From: Streptomyces sp. RPA4-2 | GTDB lineage: Bacteria > Actinomycetota > Actinomycetes > Streptomycetales > Streptomycetaceae | Direction: 5' to 3' | DNA length: 64,000 bases | Assembly (NCBI RefSeq): GCF_012273515.2 | Contig: NZ_CP050975.2 | Coordinates: 1,302,001 to 1,366,000, forward strand | In this document: in pieces, positions 45,609 through 56,200 of the stretch | Layout of the letters: the number at the start of each line of letters is the position of its first letter | How positions within the stretch are numbered: position 1 is the first letter of the stretch | Made by a program: the position numbers and the translations under genes | Notes under the pieces: model-generated | The model's database searches: none | Seen by the model: the letters and a program-made list of their open reading frames with translations, nothing else | What the model was told of the DNA's origin: nothing

Positions 45609-45611
45609 ACG

Positions 45612-45644
45612 GCCGCCGACCCACCTGGTCCTGGGGTCCGGCGG
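45612..45644. terminator. Bidirectional hairpin between convergent genes
   Basis: GCCGCCGACCC (45612-45622) can pair with GGGTCCGGCGGC (45633-45644) with one bulged base. It fills the 37-base gap between the two stops. Confidence 0.65.
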
Positions 45645-45645
45645 C

Positions 45646-46425
45646 TCACGGCCGGTCGGTCACGAACCCCTCGACGGCGGCGGTGAGTTCCGCCGGCTTC
45701 TCCACGGGCAGTTCGTGGCCGGCGTCCAGGATCCGCACCACCGCGTCCGGGTAGGCCTTCGCCATCCGGAGCATCTGCGCGACGGGCAGCTGGATGTCGT
45801 AGTAGCCGTGGACCAGGAGGGTCGGGGTGCGGATCTCGCCGAGCCGGTCGAGGACGTCGAAGGACCGCATGGCGCCGTACAGCGTCATGACCACCTCGCG
45901 CGGGGTGTCCGCCGAGGTGCGGACGTACTCCCGGATCTCCTCGCGCGGATAGCCCGGGGCGAAGGCGCGCTGGATGTTGGTGGCCACGAACAGCTTGAAC
46001 GGGACCAGCGTCGACGCCGCCATGAGCAGGCCCCGTCCCCGGCTGTAGGTCATCCTGCTGATCGAGCTGACCAGGACCATGCGTTCGACCCGCTCGGGGT
46101 GGGCGAGGGCGATGGTCTGGGAGATCATCCCGCCCATGGAGTGACCGACCAGGACGAAGCGCTCGATCTTCAGGTGGTCGAGGACCGCGAGGACGTCCGT
46201 CGCCAGCTCCGCGATCGTACGCACCCCCGCCCCGCCGCTCTCGCCGTGCCCGCGCAGGTCCAGCCGGACCACTCGCCGGTTCTCGGCGAAGTGCGCCACC
46301 TGGTGGTCCCAGCGGCGCCGGTTGGCCGTCCAGCCGTGCAGGAACACCAGGGGGACGCCGCCGCCGTCACGGGGGCCCTCGTCGTCGTACGTCAGCGCGG
46401 CGCCGTCGACATCGAGCTGCGGCAT
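45646..46425 (-). CDS. Alpha/beta-fold hydrolase
   Basis: 259 residues from ATG 46425, with AGGAGG four bases upstream. Catalytic motifs are intact: LVFLHGWTANRRRW (oxyanion), Ser in LVGHSMGGM, Asp in LLVHGYYDIQLP, His in LDAGHELPVEKP. It belongs to the broad epoxide-hydrolase/lactonase-like branch with a helical cap. It lies 61 bases downstream of the Cys-type hydrolase on the same strand and may be the last gene of the PKS operon, perhaps for product hydrolysis or lactone opening; the role is inferred. Confidence 0.85.
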   Translation of the reverse strand: MPQLDVDGAALTYDDEGPRDGGGVPLVFLHGWTANRRRWDHQVAHFAENRRVVRLDLRGHGESGGAGVRTIAELATDVLAVLDHLKIERFVLVGHSMGGMISQTIALAHPERVERMVLVSSISRMTYSRGRGLLMAASTLVPFKLFVATNIQRAFAPGYPREEIREYVRTSADTPREVVMTLYGAMRSFDVLDRLGEIRTPTLLVHGYYDIQLPVAQMLRMAKAYPDAVVRILDAGHELPVEKPAELTAAVEGFVTDRP

Positions 46426-46486
46426 GGGGCCTCCTGGGTGCGGTCCGGTTACTGACCGGTACGGTATCCGGCCGCACGGGCCGCCG

Positions 46487-47635
46487 TCACCGTCGTTCGC
46501 CGAGGAATTCGAGGATGTGCCCGAACACGTCGAGGGCTGCGCCCCGGCCCAGGAACGTGTCCAGGTGGCCGTAACCGGGGATCTCGGCGTACGAGACGTC
46601 CAGCTGGGGCTGCCGGTGTGCCAGTACCTCGTGGCACAGCCGCTGCGAGTCCAGCCACAGTCCGTTCTCGCTGCCCGCGAGCAGCAGTACCGGGGTGTCG
46701 ATGCGGGCCGCCGCGTCCAGCGCGTTGGGCGGCAGCGCCCGGTAACGGTGGTCGGTGTCGTGCCAGCGCACGACGGTACGGGCCAGTTCGATGCGGCGCA
46801 GGTGCGGCAGGATCCACAGGGGCGCGGGCCCGAGGAGTTCGGCGAGCCGGTCGTGGGTGGCGTCGGACAGGTTCTCGTGCACGAAGAGCGAGGCACCCGA
46901 GCCCCAGGCCGAGTTGTGGAGGATCTGGCAGGTCGGGTCCGGGCAGGCCGCCCCGCGCGAAGCGAGGGCGAACAGCGGCGTGTACCTCGACCGCAGGCCC
47001 ACCTTGCGGAAGTCGACCGGGATGTGGTCGATCCGGTTGCGCAGCAGTTCGCCCGCCACCGTCATGCGCAGCGAGGTGCGCCCCGCGAGCTTCGGCGTCA
47101 GGAACACGCCTTGGGAGACGACGCCCGCGAGCCCGGGCACCAGTCCCGCCGCCATGCTCAGCGACAGGGTGAGGGAGCCGACGCAGTGGGCGACCACGAA
47201 CAGCGGCCGGTCGCCGACGCGTTCACGGACGCGGGTGACGGCTTCGGGGATGTCGTACAGGGCGACGTCGTCGTAGGTGTACCTCCGGCCGGTCTCGTTG
47301 TACGGGAAGCGGCGGCTGCCCCGCCAGTCGAGCAGCCAGGGCTCGTAGCCGTCGTCGAGCAGGACGTCGACGAGGTTGCGGGTCTCGGGGAGCAGGAACA
47401 TGTCGGCGGACGCGGTGTGCCCGTGCAGGAGCAGCACGGCGGGCAGATCCCGCTCGCCGCTGTCGACACGGGTGAGCGCGAGACGTACGCCGTCCCGGGT
47501 ACTGAAGGGGATCTCCTCGACCCGGGCCGGGTCGAGGCGGTGGCGGAGGGGGTGCGGGGCCGCGGTCGTGGTCGTGGCCGTCCGGACCTTGCGGACCGGC
47601 TGGCGGGTGCGGGAGGCGGCGGTTCTGAGGATCAT
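46487..47635 (-). CDS. Alpha/beta-fold hydrolase or acyltransferase with Cys nucleophile
   Basis: 382 residues from ATG 47635, with an ATGA overlap to the reductase gene. The N-terminal 40 residues are basic. The core reads LLLHGHTASADMF, WLLDWRGSRRFPYN, then VAHCVGSLTL, which places Cys instead of Ser in the nucleophile elbow, as in PhaC-type polyester synthases. Asp is in LLAGSENGLW (or nearby) and His in PGYGHLDTFLG. A Cys nucleophile favours acyl transfer or polymerisation over simple hydrolysis. Translational coupling to the carrier-reductase gene implies a role in handling the released polyketide. Confidence 0.85.
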   Translation of the reverse strand: MILRTAASRTRQPVRKVRTATTTTAAPHPLRHRLDPARVEEIPFSTRDGVRLALTRVDSGERDLPAVLLLHGHTASADMFLLPETRNLVDVLLDDGYEPWLLDWRGSRRFPYNETGRRYTYDDVALYDIPEAVTRVRERVGDRPLFVVAHCVGSLTLSLSMAAGLVPGLAGVVSQGVFLTPKLAGRTSLRMTVAGELLRNRIDHIPVDFRKVGLRSRYTPLFALASRGAACPDPTCQILHNSAWGSGASLFVHENLSDATHDRLAELLGPAPLWILPHLRRIELARTVVRWHDTDHRYRALPPNALDAAARIDTPVLLLAGSENGLWLDSQRLCHEVLAHRQPQLDVSYAEIPGYGHLDTFLGRGAALDVFGHILEFLGERR

Positions 47636-50214
47636 AGGTGGCGCTCCGGGGAGGTCGGGGTGCGGCGCAGGTCGAGGAGGTCCGCGGCGGCACGGGCGAA
47701 GGGGCCGAGCAGCCCGCGGCCCATCTCCAGGCCGAACCAGGCGAGCCAGGTCAGCTTGGCGGCCCGCTGTTCCCGCGCGGTCAGGCGCGGATCGACCTTG
47801 ATGCCGTCGATCTGGTCGCGTACATAGCTGTCCGCGGGCACGACCAACTCGCCGGTGAGTGCGGCAGGTTCGCCCTCCCGGCCGATGTCGACGCGCAGTG
47901 CGCGGGTCTGCCGCCACACGTCACGGCGGGCGCGGGCGTGCTTGTGCCCCTCCAGCCACCAGCGGCCGCCGTCGGCGTCACGCAACAGCAGCCGGTAGCG
48001 CAGGAGTCGATGGTGCTGTCCGTGCTCCCGCGGAATGCCCTCCTCGGGGCGGACCCAGACGTCCCCGTGTGCCACGACCAGCGGTTCGGGATGCACGGCG
48101 GAGCACACCAGCTCGCCACCGGCGTCCACCCGCCGCTCCCCCACCAGTTGGTACATGCTCGCGATGGAGAGGGTCAGCGCCATCGAGCAGGGGGTGTCGG
48201 CGGCGGTGCCGACGGGCCCCACGGAGCCTTCGGTCGTCTCGGGGAACCACAGATACGGCTGGTCGTCCTTGTGCGGGAGCCTGGCCAGGCCGTCCTCGGC
48301 GAGACGCTCGAACGTCCGCAGCTGCGCCCGTGAGTCGTAGCGGGCCGGGGGCCGAAGGCCGAGTGCCTCGACGAGCGCGGCGGTGCGTTCACCGGTGGCC
48401 GCGGGTCCCTTCAGGGTGGCCTCGCACAGTCTGAGGGCGGTGGGGCTGCGCAACACCCGGGTCAGGAAGTCCAGTTCGGGTACCGGGTCGGCCTCGAGGC
48501 GGGCCAGAGCGTCGGCGCGCCACTCGTCCCAGTCCTGTACGCGCACGTGCATGCCGCCGAACGCCATGTCCCGTACGACGTCGTCGAGGGTGTTGGGCAC
48601 GCCGGTCAGGTTGTAGTCGTGGCCCCAGGCGTCCGGTTCGCAGACGACGGCGGCCGCGACCCGGCTCACCCAGTCCACCGGGGCCGAGTTCAGGTACTGG
48701 AAGGCGGGTACGGTGCGGAAGCGGGCGAAGGCCGAGATGAGTCCGCTGCTGAGGTCCTGTGGGTTGTAGGCACCGGTTCTCGTGTGACCTCCGATGCCTC
48801 CGGGACGCATCGCGGTGACGACCAGACCGTGGTCGCGCGCCCTGCGCAGCGCGACCTCGGCGGCCCACTTCGTCTGGTCGTAGCCCGCCACGAGACGGTC
48901 GGCATGGGCGAGTTGGTCGTCCTCCCCCATGGAGGCGATGCCGACCTCGTTGAAGACCGCGATGGAGGAGATGTGGTGCAGCGGCTTCGGCGGGCCGGTC
49001 GCCGCGAGTTCGGCCAGGGTCAGCGCGCCGATGACGTTGCTCTGCCGCAGCGACTGGTAACCGCGCAGGAAGTCCACGGCCGCCGCCACCCCGACCACGC
49101 TGTCCAGCTCGTGGGCGAGCGTGTTCCAGAGGTCGTCCGACAGGCCGAGGCGCGGCCGGCGGATGTCGCCGGGGAGGACCGTCACCCGGCGGCGGATCTC
49201 CGAGGACCAGGGCAGCCGGTGGGTCTTCAGCGCCGCGCCGAGGCGGGCCGAGGCCGCCTCCTCATCGGTGGCGCGGACGAGACAGTACACGTGGGCGTCG
49301 CTGTGTCTGAGCAGGTCGAGGAGCAGATGGCCGCCGAGGAAGCCGGTGGCGCCGGTGAGCAGGATCCGGCGGGGCGGCAGCGGCTCGGGCGAGCCGGTCC
49401 AGGGCAGACGGTCGGCGAGCGAGAGGTCGGCCAGGATCCGCTCCAGGTCTTCGGGCCGGGCCGAAGGGTCCGAGGAAGGCCGGGAGTACGCGGACGGCGG
49501 GGACGACGGGGAGAGGGGGGTGTCACCCACGGCCGTCCAAGAGGCGCCCGTCGTACTGGGCAGCGGCGTACGGGGAACCGTCCCGGGCGGAGCCGTGCGC
49601 GGTGCCGGAACCGGCGGGGCCGAACTCCACGCGGGTGCGGGCGTTTCCGACGTGCCAGGAGCGGCCGGGGCCGCGGCGGTACCGGCGGTCGCCAGCCAGC
49701 GGCGGGCGAGGCTGCGCGGCCGGGCGTCGGCGAACACCTCGTCGAGGTCCAACTCGACGCCCAGTGAGTCCTCCAGGGCCGCGACGAGTTCCACGGCACC
49801 GACGGAGGTTCCCCCGGCGTCGAAGAAGTCGCTGTCGGGTGACAGCCGTCCTTCGGGTACGAAGGGACCGGCCGCCTCGGCGATCGCGGAGGCCAGGCCG
49901 TCCACGTCGGGTGAGGTGGGGGGCGGAGCGGAGCCGTGCGAGGCGCCCGCGTCGTGCTCACCTTCGGTACCGGGACCGGAGGGGGCGACACCCGCGCCCT
50001 CACCCTCACCCTCACCCTCACCCGTGACGCTCGTGGTCGGATCCACCTCGCCCGCGCCCGGTCCCGTGCCGCTCACGACCGGCTCGGGTCCGGCGGCGAG
50101 ACCTGCCCTGGACAGCAGGGCCGCCACGCTCAGCCCCCCGCCACCGCGCTCGATCGCCTCGCCGGCCGCCCGCTGTCCGGCGTACGACGACGTGTCCTCG
50201 TTCACTTCACGCAT
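47632..50214 (-). CDS. Carrier protein-thioester reductase-C-terminal domain protein
   Basis: 860 residues from ATG 50214, with GGGGAAGGG upstream, 75 bases after the PKS stop. A short docking-like N-terminus and a Gly-Glu repeat linker precede a carrier domain (FFDAGGTSVGAVELV, phosphopantetheine Ser137) at about 105-180. A Pro-rich linker follows, then a thioester-reductase domain (about 265-650): ILLTGATGFLGGHLLLDLL, ISSIAVFNEVG, and catalytic YDQTKWAAE (Tyr near 444, Lys four on). Residues about 675-860 form an extra domain (SIASMYQL, YRLLLRDADGGRWWLEGHK). Reductive NAD(P)H-dependent release of a carrier-bound chain to aldehyde or alcohol is expected. Confidence 0.9.
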   Translation of the reverse strand: MREVNEDTSSYAGQRAAGEAIERGGGGLSVAALLSRAGLAAGPEPVVSGTGPGAGEVDPTTSVTGEGEGEGEGAGVAPSGPGTEGEHDAGASHGSAPPPTSPDVDGLASAIAEAAGPFVPEGRLSPDSDFFDAGGTSVGAVELVAALEDSLGVELDLDEVFADARPRSLARRWLATAGTAAAPAAPGTSETPAPAWSSAPPVPAPRTAPPGTVPRTPLPSTTGASWTAVGDTPLSPSSPPSAYSRPSSDPSARPEDLERILADLSLADRLPWTGSPEPLPPRRILLTGATGFLGGHLLLDLLRHSDAHVYCLVRATDEEAASARLGAALKTHRLPWSSEIRRRVTVLPGDIRRPRLGLSDDLWNTLAHELDSVVGVAAAVDFLRGYQSLRQSNVIGALTLAELAATGPPKPLHHISSIAVFNEVGIASMGEDDQLAHADRLVAGYDQTKWAAEVALRRARDHGLVVTAMRPGGIGGHTRTGAYNPQDLSSGLISAFARFRTVPAFQYLNSAPVDWVSRVAAAVVCEPDAWGHDYNLTGVPNTLDDVVRDMAFGGMHVRVQDWDEWRADALARLEADPVPELDFLTRVLRSPTALRLCEATLKGPAATGERTAALVEALGLRPPARYDSRAQLRTFERLAEDGLARLPHKDDQPYLWFPETTEGSVGPVGTAADTPCSMALTLSIASMYQLVGERRVDAGGELVCSAVHPEPLVVAHGDVWVRPEEGIPREHGQHHRLLRYRLLLRDADGGRWWLEGHKHARARRDVWRQTRALRVDIGREGEPAALTGELVVPADSYVRDQIDGIKVDPRLTAREQRAAKLTWLAWFGLEMGRGLLGPFARAAADLLDLRRTPTSPERHL

Positions 50215-50289
50215 GAGAGCCCTTCCCCCTGTGCCCTGTCTCTTCCGCACCGCTGTCACGGACCGGGCCACCTGCCGTGGCCGTCCCGC

Positions 50290-53200
50290 TCACCGTCGCC
50301 GCCAGGAGCGGAAGGCCCGCAGCTGATCCGGCGTGACCACGCTCTCCAGGCGCTCGTCGTCCTGGTCGGCGCCGCCGAGCGCGGCCAGCAGACGCCGGGC
50401 CGGCAGGTTGCGCGCGGTGCGCTCCGCCGTCAGGCGGACCTTCGCGCAGCCCAGCCGGTCGGCGCGGTCGGCCAGCCACCGCAGCATCCGCTCCTCGACG
50501 CCCCGGCCGAGCGCCCGGCAGCTCATCGCCCAGGCGAGGACGTCGAGTCGGCCGCCTTCCGCGCGCAGGGCGAGCAGGCCGATCTGCCCGTAGTCGCCGA
50601 ACCGGTCGCGCGCCGCGGCCGTCCACACCTCGCCGTGTTCCCGCCACCGCGCCAGATCGCCGCCGTCGGCCGACCGGGGGTGGAGGACGAACTGATTGGT
50701 GCGGCGGACCAGTTGCCCGGCCCGCTCGACGTCGTCCCCGGACAGGGCCCTGATGTCGACCTGAAGCTCCAGTTGGGCGAGGAACTCCTCGAATCCGGCC
50801 TGCTCGCGGGCCGCGTCCCGCTCCCGTTCCTGCGCGTAGAACCGTGCCCGCAGCCCGTCCTCGGCCGTCGCCGCCGCCGGGACGAGCGGCCACAACCGGC
50901 CGAGGAAGTCGTCGAGTTCGGCCGCCGGTGGGCAGGTCAGTGACAGAACCTGCGGCAGCGCCGACCGCATCGCCGCGATCTCGACCGGGTTGTCGTCGAG
51001 GTAGAGGAAGCTGTCGAGTCCCAGGCCGAGCGTGCGCGCCGCCCGGGAGAGCCGGTCCGGCTTCGGCCCCCAGGTGACGGAGAGCGCGCTGAAGTGCTCT
51101 GCCTTCAACAGGCTGTCCGGACGGTCCAGGACGGCTCGTACCGTGTCCTCGTCGTTGTTGCTGACCAGTGCCAGCAGTACGCCGGCCGCCCGCCATTCGA
51201 GCAGCCTGCGCGCGAGGTGGGCGCGCGGACCGGCCAGGTCCACCGCGTCCGGGCCGATCTCCCCGGCCACCCCGCCCCACAGGGTCTGGTCACCGTCCAC
51301 CGCGATCACCTTCGGTGTGGGGCGCCGCACCGCTCGTACGACCTCGGCCACCCGCAGGGCCACCGCCGCCTGGAAGGGCGGTGTGAAGGGAAGATGGGCC
51401 AGCCGTTCGGTTCGTTCGTCGAAGCGTTCCGCGACGCTGTGGTGGCGTGTCCAGTCGTCCGGGCGGAGCACCGCGATGCCGGGGGAGCCGGTGAGTTCGG
51501 CGGCGAGGTCGTCCTCCCACCGCGTGAAGCGGTCCTCCTGACGCGCGGTGGGCAGGAAGCCCACGATCAGCGGCTTGCGGGTCCGCTCGGACAGGGCCTT
51601 CAGCGCGGCCGAGTACGCGGCGCGCAGTTCGTCGAGCACCGCGTCGGTGACCGGGCCGAACCGTTCCAGGTCCGCCGCCCGCAGCAGCACCACGCCCACC
51701 GCCGACGCGGGGTCGGCGAAGACGCCCGACGGGTCGCGCAGGGCGGCGAGCACCTGGTGGTACGGGGCTTCGGCGACCGTCGGGCCCGCGTCCCGCACCC
51801 GGTCGGGTGCCGCGTCGCGTACCCCGTCCGGTGTCCGCTCCCCCGCCGTCTCCTCCTCGGCCGCCGCCGCGCACAGCGACGGCAGATGGCCGAGCGCGAA
51901 GGTGGCGGCGAGAGCGAGCGAGCGGCGCGGGCGTGCGGCGGGCTCACCGGCGATCGGGACGCCCGTCGACGCCCCGCCGTTCCCTGTCGTCGCACTGGTC
52001 GTCTCCGCCTGCGCACGGACCGCCGCCGTCGGGTCGTCGGCCGCGTCCGCGAGCAGCCGCAGGAACTGTCGCGCCAGGTCTGCCGAGGTCTCCGCGTCCA
52101 GGATGTCGAGGTTGTGGTCGAGGCGGACACGGCCCGCGTCCGGGGTCATGGTGATCATGAGGTCGAGGTCGGAGTAGCCCGTACCGGCGGGGAGCACCTC
52201 CAGCCGTTCGAGGCGGCCGGCGGAGGAACGTACGTAGTTGAAGTACACCTCCACCAGGGGCGCGTTCGCCCGGTGCAGCCCCTGTCCGGCGAGGGTCGGC
52301 AACACGTCCGAGAACATGGCGCCCTTGGCGAGGATCCGGTCCAGGCGCGCGTCCGTGCGGCGCAGCACGTCCTCGATCCGCTCCCCCGCCCCGGCCTGTG
52401 CCGGGAAGGGGACGGGCACCCCGAAGAAGCCCACCGCGTCGTACGCGTCGGCGTGGATCCGGGTGTCGACGGGCACGGCGAGTACGAAGCGCTCGCGTTC
52501 CCGCGCCCTGGCCAGCAGCACGGTCAGAGTGCCGAGGCAGAAGGCCGCGGGTGTGACGGCGAGCCGGCTCGCGGCCGCCGTCACCCGTTCCATGAGACCG
52601 TCGGGTATCTCCACGGTGACGCTCCCGGCCCGGTACGAACGGGTCGCCGGGCGGGGCCGGGCGAGGGTCAGGTCGAGGCGCGCGGCGCCGTGGAAGGCCT
52701 CGCGCCACTCGGCCGTGTCCTCACCGGGGGTGCCTCCGGTGCGCTGGGCCTCGATCAGCAGGTCGAGGTCGCGATTGCTGACCGTGTCGCCGAGTGGAGT
52801 GCCTGACAGTTCGGCGTCGATCTCCCCCGCGACGAGCAGCAGCGACCGCAGATCGCTCACGGCGTGGTGGGCGCCGAACACGAGGAGCTGGCCGCCCTCG
52901 CCCGCGTCCAGCAACTCGAAGCGCCACAGCGGCGCGTCCGCCAGGTCGAACGGTGGCTCCAGCAGTCGGCGCAGCTGGTCGGCGGCGTCGAGTCCGGCGT
53001 CGCCGCTCACGGCCGTCCAGTGCAGGAGCGGCGCGGCCAACTCCCTTTCCACGCGTATCTGCCGGCCCTGTCCGCCGCCGCCGGGCATCGCCGTGCGCAG
53101 CGCGGCATGCCGTCCGGCGAGCCGGGTGAGGATGCCGGCCAGGGCCTCACGGGTGGTCGGCGCGGTGAGCCGTGCGGCCAGGCCGATGGCGTGCGCCGCG

Positions 53201-56200
53201 TCCGGCATGTCCGGCCGGGCGCTGCGCAACAGCCGTACCATGTCGCGGGTCGCGGGCCGCAGTTCGTTTTCGGGTACCTCCGGTGCGCGCTCGGGCCGCC
53301 GTTCCTCCTCCCGTGCCCCGGTGCCGTGTGCGGGCAGCATCTCGCCCAGCGTTCGTGCCAGGCCCCGGATGTCGGACGCCGAGAACACGTCGGTGGTGGG
53401 GAGTTCGGCGCCGAGTTCGCGTGCGAAGGCGTTGCGCAGCCGGACGAGCATCAGGGAGTCCAGGCCCAGTTCCTTGAGGGGCGTGGTCGCGGACGCGTCG
53501 ACCGCACCGCCGGAGACCTGGGCGACCTTGGCCCGTACGTACGCTTCGAGCCGTGCGGCGCGGTCCTGGTCCGTGGTCGCCGCGAACACCCCTGTGACGA
53601 GGCCGTCCGTGTCCGCCGAGGCCGCCGTGGTGGTGATCAGGTCGCCCAGGATCGGGCGGGTGCGGGCCGCGTCCAGGTCGAGCGCCAGGGCCTCCAAGTC
53701 TAGGGCGACAGGGGCGAGTTGGCGGCGGGAGGTGGGGAGCAGCCGCTCGAACAGGTCGCCGCCCTCCTGCGGGGAGAAGGCGATCAGACCCGACCGGCCG
53801 GTCTCGGCGGCCCGGGTCCCGGACCCGGCGACCATGCCCACCCCCGCCCAGGCGCCCCAGTCCAGGCTCAGCGCCCGGCGGTCGGTGCGGGACAGATGGT
53901 GCGCCCAGGCGTCGAGGAAGGCGTTCGCCGCCGCGTACGGGCCCTGCCCGGCCGAGCCGAGCAGACCGGCCGCCGAGGCGAAGAGCACGAACTGCCCCGC
54001 CTCCGGCACGAGTTCGGTGAGCAGGGCGGTGCCCAGGACCTTGGGTGCGAGGACGCTCAGGACGCGGTCGTCGGTCAGGGTGGCCACCGTGGCGTCGTCG
54101 AGGACACCTGCCGCGTGGACGACCCCGGCGATCGGTCCGGCCGCCTGCCGTACGGCGTCCAGCGCGGCCGTCAGGGCATCACGGTCGGCGACGTCCGCGC
54201 GGGCGGGACACACGGTGACACCGCGCGCTTCGAGCCCGGCGATCCAGCTCGCCGTGTCCGCGTCGGGTCCGCCGCGGCTCAGCAGGGCCAGCCTGCGGGC
54301 GCCCAGGCGCACCAGCCGCTCGGCGACCACCCGGCCGAGTCCGCCGAGACCGCCCGTGATCAGGTACACGCCGTCCGCGGTGATCCCGTCGTGCCCGCCG
54401 TCGTCGGGGCGGGTGCGGGTCAGCCTCGGTACCAGCCGGCCCGACTCCCGCAGTGCGACGAGCCGTTCGTCGTCCGCGTGCCGCAGTTGCGTCCACAGGG
54501 CGTCGCCGCCGTCCGTGGCCGGCAGGTCGATCAGCGTGGTCGACAGTTCCGGGTGCTCCTGGGCCACCGTGAGGCCGAAGCCCCACGCGAGCGCCTGCTG
54601 AGGGTGCGTCACCTGTGAGCTGCCACCGGCGGCCTGGGTGCCGCGTACGACCACGAACAGACGCGGGGCGCGGCCCCGCGGGTGGTCGGCGAGTGCCCGC
54701 ACCAGGTGCAGGGTGCTGAGGCAGCACCGGCGTGCGGCCTCCTCCGCCGTGGCGGTGTTCTCGATCGAGGGCGCGCCGAGCGCGGACAACTGCACCACCC
54801 GTTCGGGCGGTCCGTCGGCGAAGGCCTCGTCGAGCAGCCGGGCCACCTGCCCCGGGTCGGCCGGATCGAGGACGTAGCGGCCGGGTCCCTCGGCGCCGAA
54901 CGCCTCGCCGGTGCGGGCGATCACATGCGGTGTCGAGGCGGCGGCCAGCCGCTCCGCGAGCGCGGCAGCCACTCCGGTCCCGTCGGCGAGGAGCAGCCAG
55001 CCGCCCCGGCCGGCCGGCTCCTGTGCGTCGGAGCGTGGCTGCCAGCGGGTCTCGAAGAGCGCGGCGTCCGCCCGCGTGAGCGCGGTCAGTGCGAACTCCG
55101 TCGCCTCCAGGACCAGTTGGCCGTCCTCGTCCCAGAGCCTGAGATCCAGCAGCGCGGTGTCGCCCTCCACGGAACGCAGTCGGCAGGTCACCCACGCGGG
55201 AGTGCCACCGAGGTCGGTGAAGCGCAGCCGTCCGACACCGGCGGGCACGAACGCCCGGCCCTCGGGGGCGTTCGCCGGCAGTGCCGCCGTGTGGAAGGCG
55301 GCGTCGAGCACGGCGGGGTGCACGAGATGACCGGCGGCAGGACGCCGGGCGAGCCGGCCCACCGCTTCGGAATCCGTGCGGTGGCCCTGTTCCAGGCCCC
55401 GGAAGGCGGGGCCGTAGTCGATGCCGAGGGCGGTCAGCCCCGCGTAGACGGCCGACAGGCCGACCTCCTCCCCGCACCTCTCGCGCAGCGCCGCGAGCTC
55501 CTCACCCGCGTCCGGCGCCGGTTCGGCGGCGCCGGTCAGGACGCGTCCGGTGACATGCCGCTCCCACCGGGCCGGCCGCTCACCGGCGGGGGCCGAGGAG
55601 ATGGTGAAGTCCCGTGAGCCGTCCTCGGCGGGCCGCAGGACCAGTTGCACCCGTACGGGCCGCTCGGCGTCGAGCGCCAGGGGCCGTACGAACCTCACGT
55701 CGGCGAGCCGCACCTCACCGCCGTTCCGCGCCTCGTCACCGTCCCGCACCGCCGAGGCGGCCTCCATCGCGAGGTCGAGGAACGCGGCGCCGGGCAGCCA
55801 GACCTCGCCGCCGACCCGGTGGTCGCCGAGGTAGGCGAAGCGGCTGTCGCGCAGGTCGATCTCGTTCTGGAAGAGGTGCCGGCCGGGTGTGTCGCTGGCC
55901 TCGACGTGCGTACCGAGGAGCGGTGAGCCTCCGGCCGTCGCGGCGGCCGGGGCGGGTGCGAGCCAGTGGCGTTCGCGGGCGAAGGCGTACGTGGGCAGAT
56001 CGACGCGGCGGCCCCGGGGGAACAGCACCGGCCAGTCGGGCGTGTACCCGGCCTCGTACAACTCACCCAGTCCGCGCAGCAGTACGTCCTGTCCGTCCCG
56101 CTGCCGGCTCAGCGAGCCGACGGCCACCGCGTCGATCCCCGCCTCGGCCGCCACCGCCTCGACCGACGCCGTGAGCGACGGGTGAGGGCTGAGCTCGACG

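Noticed and set aside
50293..51905. FkbH as part of a methoxymalonyl-ACP pathway
   Set aside because: No FkbG, I, J or K homologue is visible in the window. Not fully excluded, because the cluster continues past base 64000.
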